A stretch of 64,000 nucleotides of DNA from Dermatophagoides farinae (taxonomy: Eukaryota > Arthropoda > Arachnida > Sarcoptiformes > Pyroglyphidae): contig NW_027461518.1 of assembly GCF_024713945.1 (NCBI RefSeq), positions 361,539-425,538 of the forward strand, given 5' to 3'. A model generated the notes under the pieces. That model was not told the origin of the DNA. It made no database searches and was given only the letters and a program-made list of their open reading frames with translations. The position numbers and the translations under genes were made by a program. This document shows positions 1 through 11,100 of this stretch, one piece after another; position 1 is the stretch's first letter; the number at the start of each line of letters is the position of its first letter.

Positions 1-1131
1 ATCCCAGTGTTCTATAATTGGTGTTTTAATTGATTTTCCGTTAATTTCGCTAACCAATTGATGCACAGAATTTTTAAGTTTTTGGTAAGACGGAACATTT
101 TGACGAGACGGAATGGCTAGTTGAATAAACACAATCTCGTTTTTCATTTCTTTATATTTTTCGGTGAAACGTTCGATGCCTTTCAACTTTTGATAAACTC
201 CTTTCATATAATCCAGTCGATCTACTCCTAAGACAATTGTCTTGTTCTGGTATCGAATCCTTAAATTTCTTCTAGCTATTTTTATTTCGTCATCTCTAGA
301 GGTCTGAATAAATCGCGTCGGATTTATTCCAATAGGGCAACTGATAGTTTTAACTTCGATCCCGCTAATCGACTTTGCGTTTATAACAAATTCGTTAATT
401 TCAACATTTAATTCTCTCAAACAAGCGTTCATGAAATGTTTTTGATATTCAAAAATGTGAAATCCTATGATATCACAGTGCAGCAGCCCCTCTAGCAATT
501 CTCTAGAAGCGGCAATGTTCTCCCAAATCACTGGATGGGGGAAAGGGATGTGTAAAAAAAACATCAAACGCAAGTTAGAATCATTAATTTTATTTCTTAT
601 CATCTGCGGTAGTAACATTAAATGATAATCGTGCACCCAAATAATATATGGATCTTTTGGATAATTCTTTCTGAATTCTAAATAATCTTTATAAACGGCA
701 TCCGCGAACAACATATTAACTTTGATATAAGCGTCGTAGATTTCGTCAATTGAGTCGAGAGGAATATCGGCAACGTAATGCAAAATCGGCCAAATTATAC
801 CGTTACAGTATCCGTTGTAATACGCGTCAGCTAAGTCAGCAGAAAGGTAGACAGGGTTTAGTTTCATTTCATTACATTTCACTCTGACAGCTTCAGCTAT
901 TTCGCTTTTAACCTCACAACCAACCCAGCCTATCCACCTGAAATCCATTTTGTTGACACCATTTAACGCAGAGACCAAACCTCCACTGCTAGGTATCAAA
1001 TCAAATTCATTCTCAAACGTCTTTTTGCTTACTTTCAAGGTCACGGGCAACCGATTTGCAATAACTAGTACTTTCTGACTAAAATAAATAAAGTTAGGAA
1101 GTCATCTACCTTACTAATTATCGTTTAACAT
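1..1131 (-). CDS. TPS: Trehalose-6-phosphate synthase (GT20), 3' end beyond left edge
   Basis: Joins UDP-glucose and glucose-6-phosphate to make trehalose-6-phosphate in the cytosol, the first step to the stress and storage sugar trehalose. The reading frame runs off the left edge, so only about the first 350 residues are visible. GT20 hallmarks appear in order: VIANRLPV, SSGGLVSAL, WIGWVG, NGYCNGIIWPILHY, WVHDYHLMLLP, FFLHIPFP, DIIGFH and GVDRLDYMKGV. I place the start at an ATG at 1131-1129. A 17-nt first exon is followed by a 36-nt intron (1114-1079, GTAAGG...CTAAC...TTTTAG), and splicing gives MLNDNYQKVLVIANR in frame. The N-terminus is short with no targeting peptide. Whether a trehalose-phosphatase domain follows lies outside the window. 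Trehalose synthesis is known in Cryptosporidium and gregarines. Identification is firm; the exon 1 model is well supported by frame and splice signals. Confidence 0.92.
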
Positions 1132-1738
1132 CAAGATCCAATAAGATTTTAAGAAGTTTTCAGCTTATTCAAAGATAATAAGATAGCTTCTTTCTGATAA
1201 TTGGAAAAAAAAATAAATTGAACTGGAAAATCTGAATATCGTACAATTAAATTATTTATAATATAATTTACGGAGACTGCGGGAATTTCAAATGGTTACT
1301 TATGTAAAATTCATATTAGATAACTAGCATTCAAAACGTTATTTTTTTAATAAATACTTAAAAATGGTAAAGAGAATGTCATGAAAAAGAATTATTAGTA
1401 GCATATTAAACTTAGATATTGCAGTGAACAAGCTTTGCAACAAGCTTGAACTACAGCGTAAAGTTTAAAGATACGACTCTAACATATAGAAAAACAAAAT
1501 TAAAAAAGTTATAAGCTTTGCTTTGGAACTTGTTAAAAAATAACTATTCTCCACTGCAGAACAAAATCGAAACTCATTACCAATCAATTTTAAAAAAGTT
1601 TCAAATTTTAACGCCACCTGAAACGAATTGCACACAGTACTTGATAAAACCATTGTGCCGGTTATTCAGAGGGTTTACATTTTTTAATTAGAAATTAAAA
1701 TTTTAGGTAAATTTGCTTATAAATAAATTTCTTATTGC
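1132..1738. promoter_or_regulatory. Divergent intergenic region (TPS / COG0523 GTPase)
   Basis: About 600 nt of AT-rich DNA between two divergent starts, so it should hold both promoters and 5' UTRs. I see no conserved coding frame, RNA gene or clear promoter motif. Short open frames here have non-ATG starts and no protein-like composition. A 9-nt direct repeat (AACAAGCTT) near 1427-1448 is the only internal repeat I noticed, and it may be chance. Confidence 0.45.
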
Positions 1739-2830
1739 ATGGTTTCTGCAAACAAAGTTCCAGTTTGCATCGTAAGTGGGCTATTAGGGTCTGGAAAAAC
1801 CACTTTTTTGAAACATTGTTTATTCAACACTGAAAATATTAGAATTGCAGTAATTAGAAACGATTTATCAAACACCCAGAATTTAGTCGAAGCGCCTTTG
1901 CAACTAATTAAAAACAATGAATATATACTTCTAGATTACTTCGACTTACCTAACGGTTGTCTTTGTTGTTCTTCAGCATCCACTGTGACGTTGTCTGTGC
2001 AGGAATTGCTGAAACGGTCATTTGAACTCTGTCAAAAACCAATCGATTTAATACTTGTGGAGATACCAGGAATTGCTAATATTTCATATTTAGTAGAGGA
2101 ATTACTTAGATCTGAAGATTTCGACGTTGACCATACTAGTTTTTATTTTTCGTCGATCATATCTATTATTGACGCAAAGTTACCGAGGGAAATATTTGAA
2201 AAAATAAATAAAACAATCCTAAATGTAGACGAAACAGTCTTAGATGAAAATAATTTGGAAATTAATGACGTTTTATTTCTTTTGCAGTGTCAAATATCAT
2301 TAGCTAATTTAATAATTGTAAATAAACTTGATAGTGACGTCGATAAAAATTTAATAACTAGTGCTATTAAACCAATTAATCCAGATGCAGATATATTTTT
2401 CACAGAATATTCAAAAATTGATATCAGGCAACTTTTGAAATTAAATGAAAATAGGTTATCACAATTAAGTTTAAACGCGTCAATAGGTTTGTTGTCACAG
2501 CCTATTTTTTGCAATAATGCAAACATCGATTCGCCAGCTGATCAATTTTTTTTTGAAACAAATAAAATAATCGAAATTGAAAAATTAGAATCATTGCTTT
2601 CAAATTTTATATATGATTCACTTTATTCAGAACTTTGCTGTGGTTTATTTCCTCCTCTTAGAATTAAAGGGATGATAAACGGGGTTTATGAGTTGCAATG
2701 TATACGTGACTATTACAAAATTGTAAGGATAAATACAGATGCAAATTCTACGCACACATCGATTTGGTGTTACGGAAAAAGTGAACTGGTCAAAGCCATT
2801 TCAGTAAACGTATTTTCAAAATTAGTTTAA
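1739..2830 (+). CDS. COG0523/CobW-type GTPase (ZNG1/CBWD-like zinc chaperone)
   Basis: Predicted G3E-family GTP-driven metal chaperone. The eukaryotic ZNG1/CBWD branch delivers zinc to methionine aminopeptidase. The 363-residue protein starts at an ATG and opens directly with the P-loop GLLGSGKTTF (about residues 15-24). It has the diagnostic metal-binding CxCC motif as GCLCC (about residue 75), a switch/Walker B region ending LVEIPGI, and the guanine-specificity motif NKLD. The C-terminal half is less conserved and ends in the short CobW C-terminal domain typical of the family. The acidic zinc-finger-contacting N-terminal extension known for some ZNG1 proteins is absent: the P-loop lies only 14 residues from the start. 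The metal is not provable from sequence. Family assignment is very likely, the exact ZNG1 role is an inference. Confidence 0.85.
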   Translation: MVSANKVPVCIVSGLLGSGKTTFLKHCLFNTENIRIAVIRNDLSNTQNLVEAPLQLIKNNEYILLDYFDLPNGCLCCSSASTVTLSVQELLKRSFELCQKPIDLILVEIPGIANISYLVEELLRSEDFDVDHTSFYFSSIISIIDAKLPREIFEKINKTILNVDETVLDENNLEINDVLFLLQCQISLANLIIVNKLDSDVDKNLITSAIKPINPDADIFFTEYSKIDIRQLLKLNENRLSQLSLNASIGLLSQPIFCNNANIDSPADQFFFETNKIIEIEKLESLLSNFIYDSLYSELCCGLFPPLRIKGMINGVYELQCIRDYYKIVRINTDANSTHTSIWCYGKSELVKAISVNVFSKLV

Positions 2831-2886
2831 AAATAAGTTGTTATAATCAATTAAAAAAGCAACAGTATTTATATTAAGAGTTTAAA

Positions 2887-4755
2887 TCAATATCTACAAA
2901 AAAGATTCTGCTTGGCTTCTAAAAAAGAAAGTACCACTTTGTCTGATTTACGTTGATATATTTGTTTAGATAATAAATATACTATAACCAGAAATAATAT
3001 GGCCATCGCAATTTTATAAAACTGGATTTTAGACGTGCGCTGTTTATTAATTTTTGATTGACCTTGTTGAGAAGATACGTTAGTCTCTTCATTAAGTATT
3101 TCTGGTTCTTTTACTTCATTAGCAATTAATTTTCTTATTGAATTGATGTCGTTTTGAATGTTGGACATGATTGATTTGATCTCAGCAAAATTTTTGGAGA
3201 AAGAATCGATGACGCCAGTGTAATCTACCTTGTTAGAATCTTCATTGATAAATTGATCAAGGCGCGATAAAAATTCATTAAATGTGTCTACGTTAAAATA
3301 ATGGTCGTTCGGGTGGGTCATGTTATCATCAATCTGATCAGCGATGTTTGTTATCTTGGATTGATAAATATCTGTTTCGAGCCTGGGTGAATTGTTGATT
3401 TGGTCGGTCTCAACAGTAGCTTTTTCTTTTGAAAAATCGTTAGTAAAAGATATTGAACTGACACATTCTGAAGCTGCAGAATATTCCATGGAAATGTCGT
3501 TAGTGTAGCAAACATCTTCGGCAACACTTGGAGAGTTTTCACTAAGGTTACTGTCGATAACACTACAAGCTGCAACTGATGCATTTTCATTAGAGAAAGC
3601 AATTTCATCTGAAGAAAGTGACTCGTTTTCATCTTCTGAATTAGTGTTTGTCGGAATATTAGAGTTGGATGCAATAGCGCTAATATTCTTTTCGTATTGT
3701 GGAATTTCAGAATCGATGTTGATGCAAGCAACGTCTGATTCTTCTTTGAAATTTAATAATGAATTGGTTTCTTGCCTGGCTATTGATTGAGAATTGGATT
3801 TGAGTTCTTCATTATCGATTTTCGCATCGATCTTGTTAATTTTCGTTGTTGAGTCGTCGTTATTGTCCAAACCAATAGCGTCATGACCGTTAATCTCTGC
3901 TATGTTATCATTATTTTCATCGCTGCATTTAATTGGTGTATCAACAAGCATTTGGCTATTCGAATCTATAGCCAATGACTTTGGTTGTTCAGACGTATGA
4001 AGCGATTTTACTTTTTCTGGAAGTTCAATTTTTTCTGTTAGCTCCGAATCACAATTTATCTTATTCGAATTCTCTTCAGTCATTCGGCTTTTTTGTAAAA
4101 AACTTTCGCTCTTTGATTCTATTTTTGGTTCGTCTTTCTCGCAAATGAATTTAGATGGGGTAATCGTTTCATTTGTGCCCATTGTGGAATCATTTAAGTT
4201 GGACAACTCTGAAGTGTTTTCGCTTGTATTTATGATGTTATCTGGATTGCATTTCATTTTAAAATAGTAGTCTTCATTATTTTTTTTCAAGGATTTTTCC
4301 AAATGTGCAGCTGTTTCAATATCAATTTGTAAGTTGATTTTATTACTTGTTTGATTGATATTCTCTTTAGATAAGACATCATTCGCTTTTTTGTCCATAA
4401 TATTTAGATTTTCTCCGTTTCTCTCATTGGCGACATTAGAATCTTCAGCTAAGATACCAGTCGAAGAAACTTCACTTGGCTGAAAATGATTTAAACAGTC
4501 ATCTGATTGTTCTTGTATTAGTTTGTTGTCTAATGAAGATTTCTTATTAGAAACACTATGACCGTCTGTATCAGGGTTTGAATTAGTTTTATCTGAATTA
4601 GAAAATTGTTTGTTTTTTACATTACCTTCAACACTGGACACAATATACGAAGCTGTTCGGACTTGGGAATCCGTTTTACTATTGTCTTGATTTTTTTTTT
4701 GTTTAAGAGTATTTTTATCAGAACTGTTTGATATTTCTCTTTGTGGTTTTGGCAT
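2887..4755 (-). CDS. Ser/Asn/Glu-rich low-complexity protein with C-terminal membrane anchor
   Basis: No family recognised. I start at the first ATG (4755-4753, MPKPQREIS), giving about 622 residues; the frame is open a little further upstream without an ATG. Nearly the whole length is polar and probably disordered, dominated by Ser, Asn, Asp, Glu and Lys. A more ordered stretch near residues 500-570 reads like amphipathic or coiled-coil helices (FNEFLSRLDQFINE, then MSNIQNDINSIRKLI). A single hydrophobic segment (AMAILFLVIVYLLS) follows, with a short basic tail of about 25 residues. There is no signal peptide, so the layout is that of a tail-anchored protein facing the cytosol. It is divergent to the carboxylase gene and convergent with the GTPase gene, whose stop is 56 nt away. 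Confidence 0.7.
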   Translation of the reverse strand: MPKPQREISNSSDKNTLKQKKNQDNSKTDSQVRTASYIVSSVEGNVKNKQFSNSDKTNSNPDTDGHSVSNKKSSLDNKLIQEQSDDCLNHFQPSEVSSTGILAEDSNVANERNGENLNIMDKKANDVLSKENINQTSNKINLQIDIETAAHLEKSLKKNNEDYYFKMKCNPDNIINTSENTSELSNLNDSTMGTNETITPSKFICEKDEPKIESKSESFLQKSRMTEENSNKINCDSELTEKIELPEKVKSLHTSEQPKSLAIDSNSQMLVDTPIKCSDENNDNIAEINGHDAIGLDNNDDSTTKINKIDAKIDNEELKSNSQSIARQETNSLLNFKEESDVACINIDSEIPQYEKNISAIASNSNIPTNTNSEDENESLSSDEIAFSNENASVAACSVIDSNLSENSPSVAEDVCYTNDISMEYSAASECVSSISFTNDFSKEKATVETDQINNSPRLETDIYQSKITNIADQIDDNMTHPNDHYFNVDTFNEFLSRLDQFINEDSNKVDYTGVIDSFSKNFAEIKSIMSNIQNDINSIRKLIANEVKEPEILNEETNVSSQQGQSKINKQRTSKIQFYKIAMAILFLVIVYLLSKQIYQRKSDKVVLSFLEAKQNLFCRY

Positions 4756-5150
4756 CGTAACTTGTTTAAACTCGTTATTTATTGACAAAATGATTTAATT
4801 ATTACAACTCAGAGTAACTATTAATCTTAATACTAAAAATAAAAAATGATGTTCTAAAATAACAAAAATTATGTAAAATTGATTAACCGAATATATTTTT
4901 TATGAATAGGATATTATTTGATTAAACTTGTATTATAGACCGTCATTTTTCCCCAGTAAACAAATTTATGTGGGGTTAACCATTTTTTAAATGAATGATC
5001 AAAAAATAAATTGATTGTACTATTGAGTATAATGCAGTATGTTTTTATGTAAGTTATATAAGGGTGATCATGTCCATGATAGATAATAAAAAATAAATCT
5101 TTGATCGTGTTGGAGATTATGTCGACACACAAATTAATTAATTATAACAA
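4756..5150. promoter_or_regulatory. Divergent intergenic region (tail-anchored protein / ACC)
   Basis: About 395 nt between two divergent starts, very AT-rich, presumably both promoters. I see no conserved ORF, RNA gene or recognisable motif. Confidence 0.4.
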
Positions 5151-8100
5151 ATGCTTAAAGAGTATGCATCAATAGAAGAATTTGCTAAACAAAATAATAC
5201 CAATACGATAATTAAAAGAATTCTAATAGCAAATAATGGAAACGCTGCTTTGAAATTCGCAAAGTCCATAAAAGAATGGTGTTTACAAGTTTTTAATAAT
5301 GAAAATGAAATAGAACTTGTAGGTCTGGTAACTTGTGAAGATGAGTCTGGATCTGCAGAGTATATATCATTTTTAGACTTTGTAGCTAGGTTGCCTGGTG
5401 GAAGTAACAACTTTAACTACGCGAACATCGATGAGATTGTTAAAGTCGCGAATGCTTTTGAATGTGACGGGGTATGGCCTGGGTGGGGTCATGCGAGTGA
5501 AAACGATGAACTGCCGAGAGCTTTATCGTCAAGAAGCAATGCGTTATGGATAGGTCCGTCTGCTGAATCTATGGTTGCTGTTGGGTGTAAAATTGCAAGT
5601 ACAATAGTAGCTCAAAATCATAACGTTCCAGTTGTCAAGTGGAGCGGAAGTCGCGTTAAACTAGAAAAAAAAAAAGATGGGACTGATTTTGAGGAAATTA
5701 TTCAAAGTCATATTCAGGACGCATGTATTAAGAGCGTAAACGATTTAGTAACTTTGTTAGAAAATAATATAATTGACGTTCCTTTTATGCTAAAAGCCGC
5801 AGCTGGTGGCGGTGGGAAAGGTATTAGAATTGTCAACAATATAGAAGACGCTGAAGATGCATATAGACAAGTCTGTAATGAAGTTCAAGGTAGTTTAATT
5901 TTCGCTATGAATTGTTTAAGTAACTGTAGACACATTGAAGTTCAAATATTAGGCGATAACTACGGAAACGTTTTACCTTGTGGTACTCGAGATTGTACTA
6001 TTCAACGACGCCATCAAAAAATTATTGAAGAAGGTCCACCTATTTGTCTTGATGAAAAAACCAAAAATGAAGTAATGGAAGCTGCAAAGACTTTATGTGA
6101 AGCTGTCCATTATAAAAACGCAGGTACGGTTGAATTTTTGTATGACAATGAAACGTCAAAATTTTATTTCCTTGAAGTGAATGCACGGTTGCAAGTCGAA
6201 CATGTTATAACTGAATTACTAATGGATGCTAATTTACCAGCTGCTCAAGTCCAAATAACAATGGGGCTCGAACTTGACAAAATTGATACATTAACTAAGT
6301 ACATTGAAGAGAAAAAGAACAATCTCATTAACAAAAAACACTGTATTGCAGTGAGAATCGTAGCTGAAAATCCTGAAAAAAATTTTCAACCAACAACTGG
6401 AAAAATACACGAGTTACACATGAATGGCAGTCCTAATGTTTGGGGTTATTTCAGCATTGGTCAAGGCGGTACTGTTCATCAATATTGCGATTCACAAATT
6501 GGTCATATATTTTGCGCTGCAGATAACAGAGAACAAGCCAGAAAATACCTTGTAAGAGCATTACACCAACTTACAATACGAGGAGAAATATCCGTTAACA
6601 TATCAGCTTTACTTGTAATTTTAAACCACGAAGATTACATTGCAAATAAAACTTGGACAAAATGGCTTGAAGATAAAAACATATGTAGAGTCCAGCAAAT
6701 TACAGATGTTTGCTCTATTTCTCCAACTTTTTTTAATGCAGTTCTCTATGGAGCGACTTATAAAGCAATTACCGAATTTAGAAATAATGAAGAAGAATTT
6801 AAAGCTAAGATTAATCAAGGTCAAGTCCCTGGTAAGTTGCTTGAAAGCGTGCAATGCACTTTATTATATCAAGGTGCTTTAAAATTTATTACATCCTGTT
6901 ATCAATCAAGTAATAACACCATTAAAGTTACATTAAATGGATCAGAAGCAACGGTGAGATATAACGAATCGTCAACTCAACTTGATAAAAAAATATCATG
7001 GTTTTTTATGAGTGAGGGAATTGACTTTAAACATAGAAAAGTTGGGTTTCAGGAAAATACCGATATTGGTGAGTTAAAAGTTGAGGTAGATCATCAAACA
7101 TACTGTTTTTCAAAAGAACAAGATCCTACACAATTTTGTGCTACCTATTCAGCGAAACTTGTGCGTTGGTTAGTGGAAAATGGATCTTATGTAGAAAAAG
7201 GTACTAACATCGCAGAAATTGAGTTGATGAAAATGTATCTGCCATTATCATCTGAAATTAGTGGAACTATAACTATTTTACAATCAGAAGGTGTAGTTTT
7301 TCAGCCTGGTGTATTACTAGCAACTTTTGAGCCCCCTGCTCATGTAGTAGTAAAAAAACCCACTGTATATTCAGGCACTTTTGGCGAAGTATTGAAAAAT
7401 ACAACAAGTGTTAACTTAAATAAACATCATCCTATAGTTTGCTGAGCTTATTATTGTATTATGTAAACAATTAATAGCTATATATCATGTGCTTAAAATA
7501 AAAAATCTTTATCATTATTTTGTGATATTCTAATATACAAAGCGTAAACTTGTTATTATATATAAATACTCACGAGATGTCATGATATTCTTCACTCAAC
7601 ATAATTTTTTAACGTTATTCAATTTAGTTGATATAAGGTTTATGTTTCATTAAATTTTAATCTAGTTTACACATCTCTGTGTGTCATCTTTACAAAATTA
7701 GAATTTTTTTGCTACTCAGTTTATTATTAGTTTATATGTTTTTCTCACAATATAATGAACTAGAAACTTTTAATAATGCACGAGAAGTATTATATAATAC
7801 TTTAGCAGGATATTATTTAACCAAAACTGAAATTCAAGAAGCAGTTGACGTTTTCATTATTTCTACTTTGCAGTAAGTTTTATAAATCTAGTAGGTTTAC
7901 CTCAATAAAAATTAGTGGTTGGCTTATAATAATAAAAATTGATTTAAAAGCTTATTACGAAATATGTTCTTTTAGTTCCAAAAAATTACCTATCTTAGAA
8001 CTTTCTAAAGCGTTATCTTGTTCGAGAAATAATATTAATAATGATGCCATCAAAGAAATCGAAAAAGTAATTGATAAATTAATGACAAGAGTTCAGAATG

Positions 8101-11100
8101 ATGAGAACGCTGCAGTGAATGATAAACAGTCGCCTCGTTTGACGAGAATAAAATTACCAGCAAATGCAGTGATGAATGACAATTTCAGTGAAAATATAAA
8201 TATAAATGGAAACCCTTGTTTGGATTTTGATTCACTTTTATCAAGTGAAATTCAAAAATTACATAATAAGTTTACTTCAAGTGGTTTGATAGCTCCAGCT
8301 ATTGAAAATGTGTTAACCAAATACTATAATGGATATATCATCAATTGTTGCGCTGAGATAACTGGTTTAATTGAATTATATTTACGAGTGGAGGAGATAT
8401 TTTATACTAGTGAAAATCCCGTGGCGGAGCTCGTTATTCATAGTAAAAGGCCTGAAATGACTACTGATCAGCTTTTATATTTTGCTAGAAGTCATCAAGC
8501 TCTAAAAAGAAAGAATATTTTAATTCTAAGCTTATTAAATATTATATCTTCTAAACCCATATTGTTATCTTTATTTGATCCATTAGAACATTCGGTACGT
8601 CAGCTTTCAAATTTATCCAAAATCGAATATAGTGAAGTAACCGATGCCACGAGAACTTTATTATTATGTGTAAGAGAAGGAGTTCCTTTTGATCAACATA
8701 CGATGGAGGTCATGGCTCGATTGAAGGCAGTAATTGAATATGGAAATTCGGGAGCCACAAGTCCTTTTACATCTATGCATCATTTGTTTCGAGATCCAGA
8801 ATCAATGCAATTTGATATGGCTCATTTGCCTAATTATAACGAATATAATAATGAAGTCTCAACTTTCAAAGAATTATTAAAAATTATTCAACCGACCTTA
8901 GATATTACACAATATTCTACTGAGGCCCTACTATTTGCTATTTGCAATGGAGATAGAGAAATTAGTGAATTAGCAATTAAACTTGTACTTTTACGAGTAA
9001 ACGGTTTTCGTTGGCAGATATTGAAATCATTAAATATAAAATTTCAAGATGATGTTTGGAATATTTGCGATGAAGAAACTAAAAGTAAACATACTTATAA
9101 ACAAGAAAAAAATTCAGTTATTGTACGATGGATGAGTCCTCCTATTATTTCTTATGAATGGTTACAACGTTCGAATGATTGTTTAAGGCCTGATAATCAG
9201 TGTGCAAACGAATCTGAAGTTGGCTTCAAAGAAACATCGATATCATCAGGTCATTCTGCTTATGTTAATAGAGGAGCGAAATTTTATCATATGATAAACG
9301 ATTTTTCTGTTGTCACAGATGCTGAGTATGATATTGATATGCTTTATAATACGCTGGCTATAGTAATTACAAACCCTAATAACATTTCCGTTTCTTTGAG
9401 AGAAAAATTAACAGAATTGATGGAGATTGAATTGCTTTATGCTGTTTCAATTAAGCCTAAAGGAGTTAGAAATTTATTTATACTTTTCATTAATTTAGAA
9501 TTCTCCATTGACAATTTCGTTGATTTACTAAACGAAAATGCCGATACGTTAGCAAGAATCAATATCAATTTAGTTTATTTAACACACTTAGCCAACCATC
9601 CTTCAGACAACACTTCACCAGCCAAAAATTCGTTTATTACAGGATTGCCAAAAGTAGCTCCTGTCTTAAACCATTATTATTATCGTAATATTAAAGAAAT
9701 TCCCTATGCCAATACAGCGCCGTTTCATAAAAATTATTTTGTGGAAGAAAAATTATTACGACATTGTGAGCTCCCTCTTATACAAAATCTTGAACTTCGT
9801 CGAATGAGATTATATAACATTTGCAAGTTACCATGTATGTACCCTAACATACATGTCTATGAAGCCGTTCCAAAAGCAAAAACTGATGAGACACCAAGAT
9901 TCTTATTAAGATTAATCACAAATATTAATAGTGCAATAACTAGTGATATTGGGTTATATGAAGTTGAAAAATTAATTGTAAATGGTTTGAACCATTTGGA
10001 GTTATTGATGCGTGAAAAAAAAAATGCTTCCAATAACCATATTCTTCTATCCGTAAATTATATTAAAGTAAATGATGTACTTTGCGACAATTCTGGAAAT
10101 AAGGAATTTGAACAACTAAATAAACTAACCCCTCAGCTAGCAGAACAAATTGTAAGAGATTTTTATAACAAATATTCACAAAGAATTAAAAAATTTAAAT
10201 GTAATACCATAGAAGTAAGATTTAAAACTAAAATAATAGATGCTGATAAACGTTATAAGCCAGTTAATTTAACTGATGGATCGTACCCTTGCAGAGTTAT
10301 TCTACATATCGGAGAAACAGTTAAAACTGAAAGATATGTAGAATTACAAAATCCGTCGACAGGAGAGCATATTTTTGCAGCACTTTATTCTGGCGATACT
10401 GTAAGTACGCTGTTTTTGAAAAGCAATACAAACAAATCAGTGCCCATAAATAATAAATCCGCTACACATATGAAATGTGTAACTGATTATTATAATCGAG
10501 AAGATCTTGATGGTAAAAGTGTTGATACCCCACATAGTTGGAATGGTGAATTAGAAGCAAAACGTGAAATAGCTAAAAATGTTAACACGTTCTATGTCTA
10601 TGATTTTATTGATTTACTAGAATCTGCTATGCAAGAAAGCTGGAAGAAATGTCCAAAACATAGTTTTACCACTGATCATCAATATCCTTCAGACAATAAT
10701 CCTACATTATTACTACCAGAAAAATTGATTGAGGTTGTTGAGTTGATATTAAATAATAACCAGCAATTAGTAGAAAGTTCTAGATGTCCAGGATATAATA
10801 CATGTGGAATGGTTGCTTGGAAAATGCTGCTTAGAACACCGGAATTTCCAAAAGGCAGGAGAATAATAGTAATAGCTAATGATATCACTTATCAGCTTGG
10901 CACTTTTGGAGTTGAAGAAGATTTATTATTTTTAAAAGCTAGTGAATTGGCCCGAGAACTTGGTATTCCAAGAATTTATATTGCTGTAAATAGTGGAGCA
11001 CGTATTGGCTTATCCGAAAATCTTATTAATGTGTTTTTAGTGGAATGGATTGATAAGAATAAACCACAACTTGGTTGTAAATACATTTATTTAAAAGATG

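Noticed and set aside
1465-1653. Minus-strand ORF in the TPS/GTPase intergenic region
   Set aside because: Non-ATG start, AT-driven composition and no recognisable motif.
4914-5132. Minus-strand ORF of 72 codons upstream of ACC
   Set aside because: Lies in a divergent promoter region; composition typical of AT-rich noise (Ile, Tyr, Asn).
7679-7876. Separate small gene between the ACC halves
   Set aside because: Its YNELETFNNAREVLYNTLAGY part continues the ACC central domain and ends at a GTAAGT donor, so it is an ACC exon.
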